A stretch of DNA of 64,000 nucleotides from NCBI GenBank assembly GCA_046290675.1, contig JBKAHA010000005.1, positions 248,001 through 312,000 of the forward strand, read 5' to 3'. Both the position numbers and the translations under genes were made by a program. Under the pieces are notes generated by a model. That model was not told the DNA's origin, did no database searches, and worked only from the letters and a program-made list of their open reading frames with translations. Shown here in pieces: positions 43,701 through 52,029 of the stretch. Position 1 is the first letter of the stretch; every line of letters starts with the position of its first letter. Origin of the DNA: Aureliella sp046290675 (GTDB lineage: Bacteria; Planctomycetota; Planctomycetia; Pirellulales; Pirellulaceae).

Positions 43701-45599
43701 GTCAACGATCCTCCATTGGCCCTGAATGACAGCTTCTCTGTTGCTCAAAACAGCACGAACAACGTGTTGGACGTTCTAGCGAATGACAACTCCGGTGTGG
43801 ACGATTCCAATGGTGAATCGCTCACGGTGACTGCGGTCAGCGTCGGTTCAGAGGGCGGCACCTTGTCGGTTACCGGAAGCGGGACTTCGGTTACTTATTC
43901 TCCTCGCGCTGATTTTACCGGAACAGAGACGTTTACTTACACGCTAAGCGACGGCCTGGGAGGGAATTCTACGGGTTCGGTGACCGTGAATGTCGATGTG
44001 GCGAATCCTCCGCCCGTTGTACAGAACGATAGCTTCAACGTGACAGAAGATGCCGCCCAGGCCACATTCGATGTTTTGGCGAACGATACGACGGATGATT
44101 CAACGGAAACGTTGTCGATCTCCGCAGTCCAGAGCTCTTTCCAAGGAAGTACTTTCCAAGTAAGCAGCGATGGACTCAGCGTAATTTACGCTCCTGGGCC
44201 CAACTTCACGGGGCAGGAGATCATCGGATATACCGTGCGGGACAGCGGCGGAGCCGAGGCGACCGGGTTGGTCACATTTACTGTCGCGGCTGTCAATGAT
44301 GCGCCCGATGCTTTGAATGACACGGCAACGGCGATTGCCAGTGAAGCGACGACCGCGATTAGCGTTTTGGCGAACGATGTGGATGTCGATGGCGATTCAC
44401 TGACGATTACCGCCGTGACGCAGCCATCGAGCGGAACTGTGACGATAGCTAGCGATGGACAATCCGTCTTGTTTGCTCCGGCTTCGTCGAGCTTCGAAGG
44501 TACCGTGACGTTTACGTATACGATCGAAGATCCAAGTGGCGAATCCGATACGGCAACCGTACAAGTTGACGTACGTGACTTCGTCCCGCGTGCATTTACC
44601 GGCACCGTCGCCTTTGGAAGCAGCGGATCGAATTCAGTGCTTTCGCGGATCCCGATCCAGTTAACTGGTACAGACTTCGCGGGGCAGGCGGTCAGCTTGA
44701 ACACGACCGTTGGAGCAGACGGTGGGTTCTCATTCGACAATCTTCCACCAGGTGACTACACGTTGGCTCGCGAGGCCTTGCCTTTCTTGCACGACAGTGG
44801 TGAGACGATTCAAATCAACTCCGCTCAAGGAGACGGAGATCTAGCTACGGAAATGGTCGTTCAAGGCAATCTACGTCCTGAGTTTTTCGACATCCGTGAT
44901 TTCCTAGGATCGACCTTCTCTAACAGCCTCGTTGTCGCCGTCGATGACGCGGGCGCCCCAGCATGGACATCGGGAGTCGGTGAATGGGCATCGTTCTCTA
45001 CGCTAGATGTCAATGTCGATGACAGCGACAATTTCAACGTGAGCGGCGTCGACGGCTCGGCTACGAACGTGAGCGGAACGATTGCGATTTCGGATAGTTC
45101 AACACGAGCCTTCCAAGCCGGTCGCGAATCGAACTTCCGCTTGCTACGGATTCCAGGCACTCCTTCAGATGTGGGGGTGGTTGAAGACGCCGGTTCGTCG
45201 GGGGCAGGCGAAGGCGAGGGAGAATCGAGCCAAGCCGACTCCAGCGTCGCGAATGAGTCAGTCAATACGCTCGTTGGCGAAGGCGAAGCAACTCCGCCAG
45301 TGACGATCGGAAATGAGGCACTCCCAACGCCGCAAATCGTCGAGGTGGCAAGGACCGATATTGTTGAGAGGGCCGCTCCGAATCAGGTCCTGCGACAATT
45401 GCTTGGTTCCGCTAATCGTGACCAGGTACTAGCCACGAATGCACCGGACTCAGCGGCGGTTGATGAGGCGATGAAGGACGTGTTGCCTTCTCTTCGCGTT
45501 GGCTTGTCAAACGATCTTCAAGACGCTTTGTCGGCTGACAATGACCAAAGTCTGGAAGTCAACGACGAGCTCATCTCACGCCTAGGTCGCCTACGCTAA
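40779..45599 (+). CDS. Giant surface protein: LEPR-XLL, thioredoxin-like, cyclophilin, cohesin-like and cadherin-like modules
   Basis: A 1606-residue secreted protein. Residues 36-46 (VEPLENRQLLA) form the planctomycete LEPR-XLL-type N-terminal motif. Residues ~88-175 resemble thioredoxin/glutaredoxin, with AAWCPFC (Cys 108 and 111). Residues ~235-382 are a cyclophilin-type prolyl isomerase with VTFHRVIDNFVIQGGDP and DSQFFIT. Then come cadherin-like and Ig-like repeats, a cohesin-like unit from about 727, three or four tandem cadherin-like (VCBS/tandem-95) repeats (about 886-1266), and a SdrD-B-like fold near 1270-1360. A glycine/glutamate tail follows. It could fold, cross-link or hold partner proteins at the cell surface. 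The start is the ATG at 40779, just before the motif, without Shine-Dalgarno. Confidence 0.85.
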   Translation: MTRQQKQRRFANWIRALLRLDSKVQNTGDVGRRILVEPLENRQLLAGDAFNALLGSAHEPNFAVDDHVETGLVGEGELVAEGEPAPDLVAFAKALADSGTQFFGAAWCPFCTEQKELFEDGGKFLPFIEVTNPDRTPNQIATDEGITEYPTWEFPDGSRLTGLQTLDTLSSRAGVPIPQSETPSFDDLQDVSVQIGSPLHIPIDAYDPDGDPLTITVTSSDSSLVEAEVLQGNRSLLLNVAGFGDMVFELFENRAPAPTGRVIELAEDGFYDGVTFHRVIDNFVIQGGDPTGTGAGGSTLGDFDDQFHLDLQHNRTGVLSYAKSTDDTNDSQFFITEGPQRFLDFNHSVFGQLVEGEDNREAISNTATNASDRPTNTVTIESASVFTDNENGVIVLRPTGSGTGTATITVTVTDSDNNSTSQTFEATVTQDTANGAPFLNPISTVETDVNTPVQLTLTSQDAESDTPVYSVQAIGNTSFGLEVDSSTGVVTVTPPTDFTGQLQFVATVRQSTTATTSSQDDNQVVTVQVNETAVGTPTSVDLDAASDSGTSDSDNITNANSLTFTVAGTTSGANVQILADGVVVGSATASSSTTQVVVTNAAAINEGTVAFTATQTSGAQTSDASPALNVVLDRTQPGLIGDGVIPSTAVVGQELAVNLELPGEGQGLTYALTTNPAGMTLGATDGELRWTPASGQVGAQTVGITMTDVAGNQRAQDFSINVIEDPDIRIGLNLVDDGGQPITRVDVGQTFTVQVTVEDLRGFSATGVFAAYVDLVFDSTVIQPIANNPIENITPFTNDPSGDANTPGLINELGGFTGESTPTGSGERVLAEVTFTAVAAGSTGLTLNAADDPGNDVLVFSENQAVSSDRIDFSSIALDVGADFTLADDVFNFDEDAGQQTLDVLANDTTGNSTLTIVSVGATSGGGIATVASGGGSISYTSAANFNGAETFTYTVENQDGIQATATVTVQLAAVNDPPLALNDSFSVAQNSTNNVLDVLANDNSGVDDSNGESLTVTAVSVGSEGGTLSVTGSGTSVTYSPRADFTGTETFTYTLSDGLGGNSTGSVTVNVDVANPPPVVQNDSFNVTEDAAQATFDVLANDTTDDSTETLSISAVQSSFQGSTFQVSSDGLSVIYAPGPNFTGQEIIGYTVRDSGGAEATGLVTFTVAAVNDAPDALNDTATAIASEATTAISVLANDVDVDGDSLTITAVTQPSSGTVTIASDGQSVLFAPASSSFEGTVTFTYTIEDPSGESDTATVQVDVRDFVPRAFTGTVAFGSSGSNSVLSRIPIQLTGTDFAGQAVSLNTTVGADGGFSFDNLPPGDYTLAREALPFLHDSGETIQINSAQGDGDLATEMVVQGNLRPEFFDIRDFLGSTFSNSLVVAVDDAGAPAWTSGVGEWASFSTLDVNVDDSDNFNVSGVDGSATNVSGTIAISDSSTRAFQAGRESNFRLLRIPGTPSDVGVVEDAGSSGAGEGEGESSQADSSVANESVNTLVGEGEATPPVTIGNEALPTPQIVEVARTDIVERAAPNQVLRQLLGSANRDQVLATNAPDSAAVDEAMKDVLPSLRVGLSNDLQDALSADNDQSLEVNDELISRLGRLR

Positions 45600-45618
45600 A
45601 GCACGCTAAAGCGTAGGC
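45589..45618 (+). repeat. Hairpin over the surface-protein stop codon
   Basis: GCCTACGCT (45589-45597) and AGCGTAGGC (45610-45618) make a perfect 9-bp stem spanning the TAA. The decamer ACGCTAAAGC is also tandemly repeated at 45593-45602 and 45603-45612. No T-run follows, so it is not a classical terminator. Confidence 0.6.
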
Positions 45619-45690
45619 AGTACGCATCCAACCACCATCCCGGCTAGACTGTGTCGATACCGATTTCGGCGCAGTGCAGGAGGGATGGAT

Positions 45691-48444
45691 ATGGAACCAA
45701 CGGCAAACGTTTTCGTGAGTGCAGCTTCCGCGTCCGCTGTAACAGAGTGGCATCGTGGAGGCATGCTAGATCTTCGTGCCGCACTCGGACTGCCTTTCGC
45801 TAGGGCTGTTTGCTTTCTGCTATTTCTTCCGCTGCTTCAACCTCTTGCCGCGGCTGAAGTGCCGCCGGCGGTTGCCGACGAACGCCGGCCCAACTTCATC
45901 GTCATCATGGTCGATGACATGGGTTACGCTGGCGTCAGCTGTTTTGGTAATCCGTATTTCGAGACACCCGAAATCGATCGACTTGCCGCCGAAGGAATGC
46001 GGCTTACCGACTTTCATTCATCTGGAACGGTTTGCTCGCCAACACGAGCGGGGCTACTTACGGGACGCTACCAACAGCGTGCCGGTATCGAAGCTGTGAT
46101 CCACCCTTGGCCGAACCATCCGGAGCACCTTAAGGGGCTACAGCTATCTGAGACGACGTTTGCAGAAGTGCTTGGTCAGGCGGGTTATGCAACTGGGTTG
46201 ATTGGCAAATGGCACCAGGGCTACCCTCACAACTCCGCGGACTTCCATCCACAAGAACACGGCTTCGATGAATTTATAGGCTATCACAGCGGCAACATTG
46301 ATTTCATTAGTCATGTTGGTGACCACAATCGTCATGACTGGTGGTATGGAAAACAAGAGACTCGCGAGTCTGGGTATTCCACGGATCTGATTAATTCTGC
46401 GAGCATCGACTTTATTCATCGTCATACCAATTCAGAGCGGCCGTTTTGCTTGTACATCGCACATGAGGCGATTCACAATCCCGTTCAGGTACGAGGTGAC
46501 CCGGTTCGTCGAACGGAGGCACGATGGGATCGCTGGAAATGGCAGGAAGCCAGCGAAGGTGAACGGATCGCTAAGTATCGCGGCATGACCTTGCCGATTG
46601 ACGAGGGCGTAGGGCAGCTTCGGCAGGCCTTGGTTGATCTCGGAATTGCGGAAAATACCTTTGTGCTGTTTTTTTCGGACAATGGTCCCGCTTCGGACTT
46701 TCCCAGTGGGGATCCCAAGCTCCGGGGGATGAAAGGAAGCGTTTATGAGGGGGGACATAAAGTCCCCGCGATCGCTTGGTGGCCTGGCAAGATTGCGGCA
46801 GGGCAAGTTTGTAACGAGCCCTTGATCAGTTTGGATGTGATGCCGACTCTGGTCTCGATGGCAGGTGTAGGAAACGACAGTTTCGAGGGCACATTCGATG
46901 GTCAAGACCTCACCAAATTGCTTGTCGAAGGCGAAGCTCCTCAGCCGCGTCCATTGTATTGGGCATCGCTTTCGAACTCAGGAAGCCGTACGGAGGCGAT
47001 GCGAGACGGTAAATGGAAACTGGTCGTGAAGCACCCGAAGGCTTCGCCGGGGACATTTGAAAACCAACAGTATGAACTCTACGATCTGGAGAAGGATCCG
47101 TCGGAGACTCAGAATCTGGGCCAGCAGCAGCCTGAGACTGCGACGCGAATGTTGGATGAGCTCAAGGCCTGGTACAAGGACGTGAGCTCATCTTCGCCGG
47201 AACAACTTGGTGGGTGGGCCGAGAGCAATTTTTCGCCCGATGGGGACCGCGGCGTTGTGATTCGCCCCGACGCTCCGGATCCATTAGTCGAGTCGATTAC
47301 CAAGTTGACGCTCCACCGGAATCGAACGGGTCGCACCCAAACTTGGTTTCATCCGCGAGCTTGCTGGGTTCCCAAGGACAGTGGCGACGAAATCCTGATG
47401 ACATTGCAGGAAATCTCAGGCTCAGACTACTTCGGACCCGTAATGTGGATGAACTCGCAGAACGGTGGAGAGAGTTGGTCCGAGCCAGAGCCGATTCCGA
47501 GCCTAGGACGTGTTTCTGTGCCCGGGCACGATGGATTGCAGGCGGGCGTCTGTGATGTCACACCGGAATACCATCCCCAAACCGGAACCGTACTCGCCTT
47601 GGGGCATGTCGTGTTCTACAAAGGGCCTCGCTTCTCAAGAGACGAGCAACTTGCACGCTATCCAGTCTACGCCGTGCGAAAGCCAGATGGGACTTGGGGA
47701 GAAAGGCGGATCCTCGAATGGGATGATCCGCGTGGGGCTTTCATCTACTCCAACAATTGTGGCCAACGTGTGGTCGCTGAAAATGGTGATGTGTTCATGG
47801 CATTCACATTTGGTGCGCAGCCCCAGGCGCGATCGGTTGCCGGGGTTCGTTGCACTTTCGATGGAGAGGAACTGAAAATTGCAGAAGTGGGCGAACCTCT
47901 CACCAATGACGTTGGGCGTGGTCTGCTTGAGCCATCGCTCGTCCATTTTGATGGTCGGTATTACTTGACGATCCGAGCCGAAGATGGACGCGGCTACGTC
48001 GCCGTGAGTGATGATGGCTTGACTTATGAACAAAAGGCCTGGGAATGGGACGATGGCGAAGCCCTCGCTATGTCCACAACCCAGCAACATTGGCTTGCAC
48101 ATTCTTCTGGGCTCTATCTGGTGTACACCAGGAAGGACGTGATGAATGAACGCGTGATGCGTTGGCGCAGCCCGTTGTGGATGGCGCGGGTGAATACCGA
48201 AACAATGTGCTTGATTCGATCGACGGAGCAGATTGCATTGCCATTGGTTGGAAACGGAGTCTCGCGTCCTGATGGAGTTGCTCTAATGGGTAATTTCCAT
48301 ACGACCCATGTTGGACCCTACGAGTCCTGGATTACCGTTGGCGAGTGGATTCCGCGTCGCGGAGCGCGCGGTGATATGTTGTTGTCGAAAGTGAAATGGT
48401 CCCAGCCGAATCGACGCTTTTCGTCGGAGGCTACGGCTCGCTGA
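45691..48444 (+). CDS. Secreted sulfatase fused to sialidase-like domain
   Basis: About 917 residues. AGGAGGG six bases before the ATG at 45691 selects this start and gives a long signal peptide ending near PLAAAEV. The N-terminal ~500 residues are an alkaline-phosphatase-fold sulfatase: DDMGYAG metal site and CSPTRAGLLTG, whose Cys 115 should mature to formylglycine. The C-terminal ~390 residues resemble BNR/sialidase six-blade propellers, with an Asp-box-like SQNGGESW near 47460. Such fusion suggests removal of sulfate and recognition or cleavage of an acidic sugar on algal or host glycans. The promoter lies within 160 bases after the surface-protein stop. Confidence 0.88.
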   Translation: MEPTANVFVSAASASAVTEWHRGGMLDLRAALGLPFARAVCFLLFLPLLQPLAAAEVPPAVADERRPNFIVIMVDDMGYAGVSCFGNPYFETPEIDRLAAEGMRLTDFHSSGTVCSPTRAGLLTGRYQQRAGIEAVIHPWPNHPEHLKGLQLSETTFAEVLGQAGYATGLIGKWHQGYPHNSADFHPQEHGFDEFIGYHSGNIDFISHVGDHNRHDWWYGKQETRESGYSTDLINSASIDFIHRHTNSERPFCLYIAHEAIHNPVQVRGDPVRRTEARWDRWKWQEASEGERIAKYRGMTLPIDEGVGQLRQALVDLGIAENTFVLFFSDNGPASDFPSGDPKLRGMKGSVYEGGHKVPAIAWWPGKIAAGQVCNEPLISLDVMPTLVSMAGVGNDSFEGTFDGQDLTKLLVEGEAPQPRPLYWASLSNSGSRTEAMRDGKWKLVVKHPKASPGTFENQQYELYDLEKDPSETQNLGQQQPETATRMLDELKAWYKDVSSSSPEQLGGWAESNFSPDGDRGVVIRPDAPDPLVESITKLTLHRNRTGRTQTWFHPRACWVPKDSGDEILMTLQEISGSDYFGPVMWMNSQNGGESWSEPEPIPSLGRVSVPGHDGLQAGVCDVTPEYHPQTGTVLALGHVVFYKGPRFSRDEQLARYPVYAVRKPDGTWGERRILEWDDPRGAFIYSNNCGQRVVAENGDVFMAFTFGAQPQARSVAGVRCTFDGEELKIAEVGEPLTNDVGRGLLEPSLVHFDGRYYLTIRAEDGRGYVAVSDDGLTYEQKAWEWDDGEALAMSTTQQHWLAHSSGLYLVYTRKDVMNERVMRWRSPLWMARVNTETMCLIRSTEQIALPLVGNGVSRPDGVALMGNFHTTHVGPYESWITVGEWIPRRGARGDMLLSKVKWSQPNRRFSSEATAR

Positions 48445-48809
48445 ATTCATCGAGCGATGGTTTCTACATCGGTGCATATCAGTTCGAATGCGTCCGGTCT
48501 TAGGCCTAGGATCTCAAAATTCTTGGCCCAACGAGGCCGCTTTCAGTAAGCAATACGTTGGCGAAATTGGTGTTTGGGGCCCAAAACCCTAGAGTTTCGG
48601 CCTCGAAATGGCCCGAAAAGGGGCAAAAACCAACAAAAACAGGGGTTTTGGACGATCTCCCCGTTGAAATTTGTGAGGCAAACTCCTTAAATCATCTGCC
48701 GTAAGACGAGCACACGTTGGTAGTCATTCGGCTTTGCGTTTGGCTGACGATTTTGAGCTCTTCGGAATCACTCCTCAGCCCGAAATTCATTTTGAAAGGG
48801 ATTGCAAGA
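48445..48809. other. HU promoter region
   Basis: A 365-base gap with the HU promoter. A 9-bp inverted repeat CCAAAACCC (48581-48589) and GGGTTTTGG (48643-48651) brackets about 50 bases, upstream of the promoter. No gene seen. Confidence 0.5.
48664..48692 (+). promoter_or_regulatory. Sigma-70-type promoter for the HU-like gene
   Basis: TTGAAA (48664-48669) and TTAAAT (48687-48692) are separated by exactly 17 bases. The leader to the HU ATG is about 110 bases. Confidence 0.55.
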
Positions 48810-49133
48810 ATGGCGAAAGCCGCTGCTAAGAAAAAGCCAGCTACGAAGACTGAGATCTTCAACAGCATGGTAGAGCGAACTGGTCTAACGAAGAAGCAAG
48901 TTGCAGAATTCTTCGACGCACTCAGCGATGAGATTGCGGCGAACATTGGCAAGAAAGGCCCTCGCGTTTTCCAGATTCCGAATCTTTGCAAGATCGTAGC
49001 TGTCGACAAGCCAGCTCTTCCAAAGCGTCAGGTTCGCAACCCAGCAACTGGCGAAATGATTTGGGCTCCACCAAAGCCAGCTTCTGTTCAGGTTAAGGTT
49101 CGTCCGCTGAAGAAGCTGAAGGAAATGGCGTAA
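48810..49133 (+). CDS. HU-like nucleoid protein
   Basis: A 107-residue DNA-binding protein of the HU/IHF family with a lysine/alanine-rich N-terminal extension (AKAAAKKKPATKTE). The core has QVAEFFDALSDEIAAN and the beta-arm region RQVRNPATGEMIWAPPKPASVQVKVRP, with NPATGE as the conserved arm motif. It bends and packs DNA. I start at the ATG at 48810, since the upstream frame to 48717 covers the leader. Promoter and terminator are both visible around it, so it is probably monocistronic and strongly expressed. Confidence 0.9.
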   Translation: MAKAAAKKKPATKTEIFNSMVERTGLTKKQVAEFFDALSDEIAANIGKKGPRVFQIPNLCKIVAVDKPALPKRQVRNPATGEMIWAPPKPASVQVKVRPLKKLKEMA

Positions 49134-49190
49134 CTCGTTTCGAGTCACGGCGACGATACACCCTGCCTTGGCAGGCTGAAAATAAGAAAA

Positions 49191-49221
49191 GGCAGAGCAC
49201 GAGATGGGCTCTGCCTTTTTT
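49191..49221 (+). terminator. Rho-independent terminator of the HU-like gene
   Basis: GGCAGAGC (49191-49198) and GCTCTGCC (49208-49215) form an 8-bp stem with a 9-base loop followed by TTTTTT. A smaller hairpin CCTGCC-TT-GGCAGG precedes it at 49162-49175. Confidence 0.9.
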
Positions 49222-49257
49222 GTTGGCTGGACCAAAACAACGAATGGAAGAGTTGAA

Positions 49258-52011
49258 GTGGGGACGGAGAATTTGGACGATGATCTCCGTGGTGCGGCGA
49301 TCATCCGATACTTACGGGCATGCTACGAAGCGGACAACCGCGAGACGGCAATTCGTAATCTGCGCGATCGTAAGAACCGCCATGTTCGCTTCTTCGATGG
49401 TGAAGATATTGGATTGAACGGCACCATCGGGCGATACCCACTTCCTGCTCTGTTCGGAGAGAAACTACGGAAAGACGTTTTCCAGTACCGCCGCGACAAA
49501 TCTCTCGTCCTGGCAGCATTGCCCGTCATTGGAAACGACTCCAAATCAGAAGGCAGTTCAAGTCGATTATGTGCTCCGCTAGTCTATTTTCCTGCAGAAG
49601 TAGAAAGCCAGAGCTCCGGTTATTTTCTTGTGCCGCAATGGAGCGAGATCAAGTTTAATTGGCCGATTCTGACTCAGTTGGCTGCAACAGAAGACAACGA
49701 CGGCGAAGAACTAGTCGCGTCGCTCATGGAGTACGATCCTCCGCCGTGGTCGCGCGAGCAGGTTCATACACTCGCGGCAATTTTATCTGACGCGATAGCT
49801 GGTTGCGATTTCAGTGCGTTGGCTCGGTATCCTCAGCTTGTGTCGAGGGCAGAACTTGAGGCAGCAAGCGAGTCTCGTCGCGAACAGCCCCACTGCCTGG
49901 CCGCAGTTGCCTGCGCTCTACTGCCAAACTCGCCAGATACGAGAGGCGTTCTCCATGAGTTGGAAACGCTGTCTCAGACGTCTTCCTTTTCTGATTGTCT
50001 GAGGACATTGTGGTGCGGCGATCATAGCCCTTGGCCGGTACGTCAGAGTCGCGGGCCTACTCTTGCACCGACGACGCTCAGTGATGCCCAGCAACGTGTC
50101 GTCCAAAGCGCTAGGCACCAAGAATTGACTTTGGTGAATGGACCACCCGGCACTGGGAAGTCACACACAATCGCCGCAGTTGCCCTCGACGCGCTCGCAC
50201 GTGGCCAAAGTGTCCTTATCGCATCCAGGATGGACCAAGCCGTAAATGTAGTCGAGCGAAAACTCTCGGAATTACTCGGAGATTCGGCGCCGTTTGTGCG
50301 GGCTGGACGCAAGCAACATAAGCGGGAGCTAAAACGAAAGCTTGAGGATTTGCTGACGGGAGTCGTGGATGAAGCTGGGCAAGGCAGCAATTCATCGAGG
50401 ATGCTGTATCGGCAGCTTCGATTACACGACCGGATGTTGGCCCGCTTCGAAAAGGCGATCACCAAGAACCATGGTCGAGAGATCGAGTGGGGCAGGGCAG
50501 TGGCGGGTCCCAAGACAGGCTGGCTCGATCAAATCGGCGATCAGCTTGGAAAGGCGTTTCGCGAATGGCAGCTTGCGGAATTCGATGCTTGGGAGTCGAT
50601 GCAGTTCTACGAGAGTCAGCTAGGCGAACGCGCTGGTAAATGCAGAGCCTTCCTACGGCAGACGATACGGGAACGCCTGTCAGGATTGCTGAAGGCACGC
50701 AGGGAAGATTTGACTCGGTTCCTGCAAGCGCTGAAGGCTCGATCAGATGGTAAGCAGCAGCGGCTCTTCGGGGAAACGGATTTCAACGCTCTCTTGAATG
50801 CTTTTCCCGTCTGGCTTTGCAAGCTCCAGGATCTGGCGAATGTCCTGCCCCTAAAGAGGCACCTGTTCGATGTAGTGATTCTCGACGAGGCATCCCAGTG
50901 TGACATCGCGAGTAGTCTTCCACTGCTGCAGCGCGGCAGACGCGCGGTGATTGTGGGTGATCCAAAGCAACTTCGTCATGTTTCTTTTCTGGCTGAAGCG
51001 CGTCAGCAAGGGTTCGCCGACGAATTCAATATGGATGAAAGTGCCCACGGTCAATTCCACTATCGCAAACAGTCCATTCTGGATGTAGCAACCGAGAGTA
51101 TTCGGGATTCGAAAGCAGTTGTCTTTCTGGATGAGCATTTTCGCAGCTTGCCTAAGATCATCGAATTTAGCAACGGGGAGTTTTATCGCGGCCGGCTCGC
51201 ACTCATGCGACATCGATGGAACGAGATCGATGCGGTTGTTCAAGTTGAGAACGTGGGTGGGACTCGCGCAAAGTCCGGTGCCAACGCTGAAGAGGCGAAG
51301 GCGATGATAGCTGCAATAAAGAAGGATCTTTTCGTTGACCCAATGCGGCCCTCTGTCGGAGTCCTCTCACCATTTCGCGCGCAAGTGGATCATCTGACCA
51401 GGATCATTGACGAAGCGTTTACTTACGCGGAGCTAGAGCAAATGGAGTTGCTAGTTGGAACAGCACATACATTCCAGGGAGAGGAACGCGACGTGATGTT
51501 GGTCTCGCTCGCCCTAGATGAGGATTCGCATTGGGCGGCTTTTCGGTTTCTTGAAAATCCCAATCTGCTCAACGTTGCGATCACTCGAGCCCGACACCAA
51601 CAGATTGTTTTCAAGTCCTTCTCTCAGGGGCAGTTGGCTTCCGACAGTTTGTTGCGACGATGGTTAGACTCGCTTGAACAACCTAAAACCGCGCGGAAAA
51701 TGCAACCTGATGTCCCTCCGGCGTATGACGCATTTCGCCAGGAAATCACCGGATATGCAACGGGATGCGGATGGAGGGCTTGCTGCGACGTCCCTCTCGC
51801 GGGAGTCCTCATCGACATGACCATTCGTTCTACGCAACGCATCATAGGTATCGACCTTGTGGGGTTTCCGGGTGTGACCGAGGCCGCTTATTCGCTTGAG
51901 CGTTACCGAATGCTTGCGCGTTCGGGCCTGAAGGTCTTTCCGCTGAGCTATCGGCAATGGACGGAGCAGAGATCGGAATGCGAGAGGCGGATTACAGCTG
52001 CACTTGGCTGA
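49258..52011 (+). CDS. SF1 helicase (DNA2/NAM7-like) with nuclease-like C-terminus
   Basis: About 917 residues. An N-terminal domain of ~290 residues precedes the motor: Walker A VNGPPGTGKSHT (~295), motif II VILDEASQ (Asp ~543), GDPKQLRHV, DEHFRSLP, TAHTFQGEERDV and NVAITRARH. These are UPF1/Dna2-type SF1B motifs. The last ~95 residues (IDMTIRS...IGIDLVGF...SLERYRMLARSGLKVFPLSYRQW) resemble PD-(D/E)xK/Vsr-like endonuclease ends, though the acidic motif is altered. The ATG at 49204 lies in the HU terminator loop and is rejected; GTG at 49258 has GGAAGAG upstream. Possible role in DNA repair or defence; no partner gene is adjacent. Confidence 0.85.
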   Translation: MGTENLDDDLRGAAIIRYLRACYEADNRETAIRNLRDRKNRHVRFFDGEDIGLNGTIGRYPLPALFGEKLRKDVFQYRRDKSLVLAALPVIGNDSKSEGSSSRLCAPLVYFPAEVESQSSGYFLVPQWSEIKFNWPILTQLAATEDNDGEELVASLMEYDPPPWSREQVHTLAAILSDAIAGCDFSALARYPQLVSRAELEAASESRREQPHCLAAVACALLPNSPDTRGVLHELETLSQTSSFSDCLRTLWCGDHSPWPVRQSRGPTLAPTTLSDAQQRVVQSARHQELTLVNGPPGTGKSHTIAAVALDALARGQSVLIASRMDQAVNVVERKLSELLGDSAPFVRAGRKQHKRELKRKLEDLLTGVVDEAGQGSNSSRMLYRQLRLHDRMLARFEKAITKNHGREIEWGRAVAGPKTGWLDQIGDQLGKAFREWQLAEFDAWESMQFYESQLGERAGKCRAFLRQTIRERLSGLLKARREDLTRFLQALKARSDGKQQRLFGETDFNALLNAFPVWLCKLQDLANVLPLKRHLFDVVILDEASQCDIASSLPLLQRGRRAVIVGDPKQLRHVSFLAEARQQGFADEFNMDESAHGQFHYRKQSILDVATESIRDSKAVVFLDEHFRSLPKIIEFSNGEFYRGRLALMRHRWNEIDAVVQVENVGGTRAKSGANAEEAKAMIAAIKKDLFVDPMRPSVGVLSPFRAQVDHLTRIIDEAFTYAELEQMELLVGTAHTFQGEERDVMLVSLALDEDSHWAAFRFLENPNLLNVAITRARHQQIVFKSFSQGQLASDSLLRRWLDSLEQPKTARKMQPDVPPAYDAFRQEITGYATGCGWRACCDVPLAGVLIDMTIRSTQRIIGIDLVGFPGVTEAAYSLERYRMLARSGLKVFPLSYRQWTEQRSECERRITAALG

Positions 52012-52029
52012 ATCCTTGGTTCAACTCGC

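Noticed and set aside
41805..44740. Several long minus-strand frames (up to 184 residues) in the surface-protein gene
   Set aside because: They mirror the repetitive, low-stop codon pattern of the plus-strand gene and have biased, low-complexity sequence.
49204..49257. Extension of the helicase to an ATG at 49204
   Set aside because: The codon sits in the loop of the HU terminator and the extra residues resemble no helicase N-terminus.
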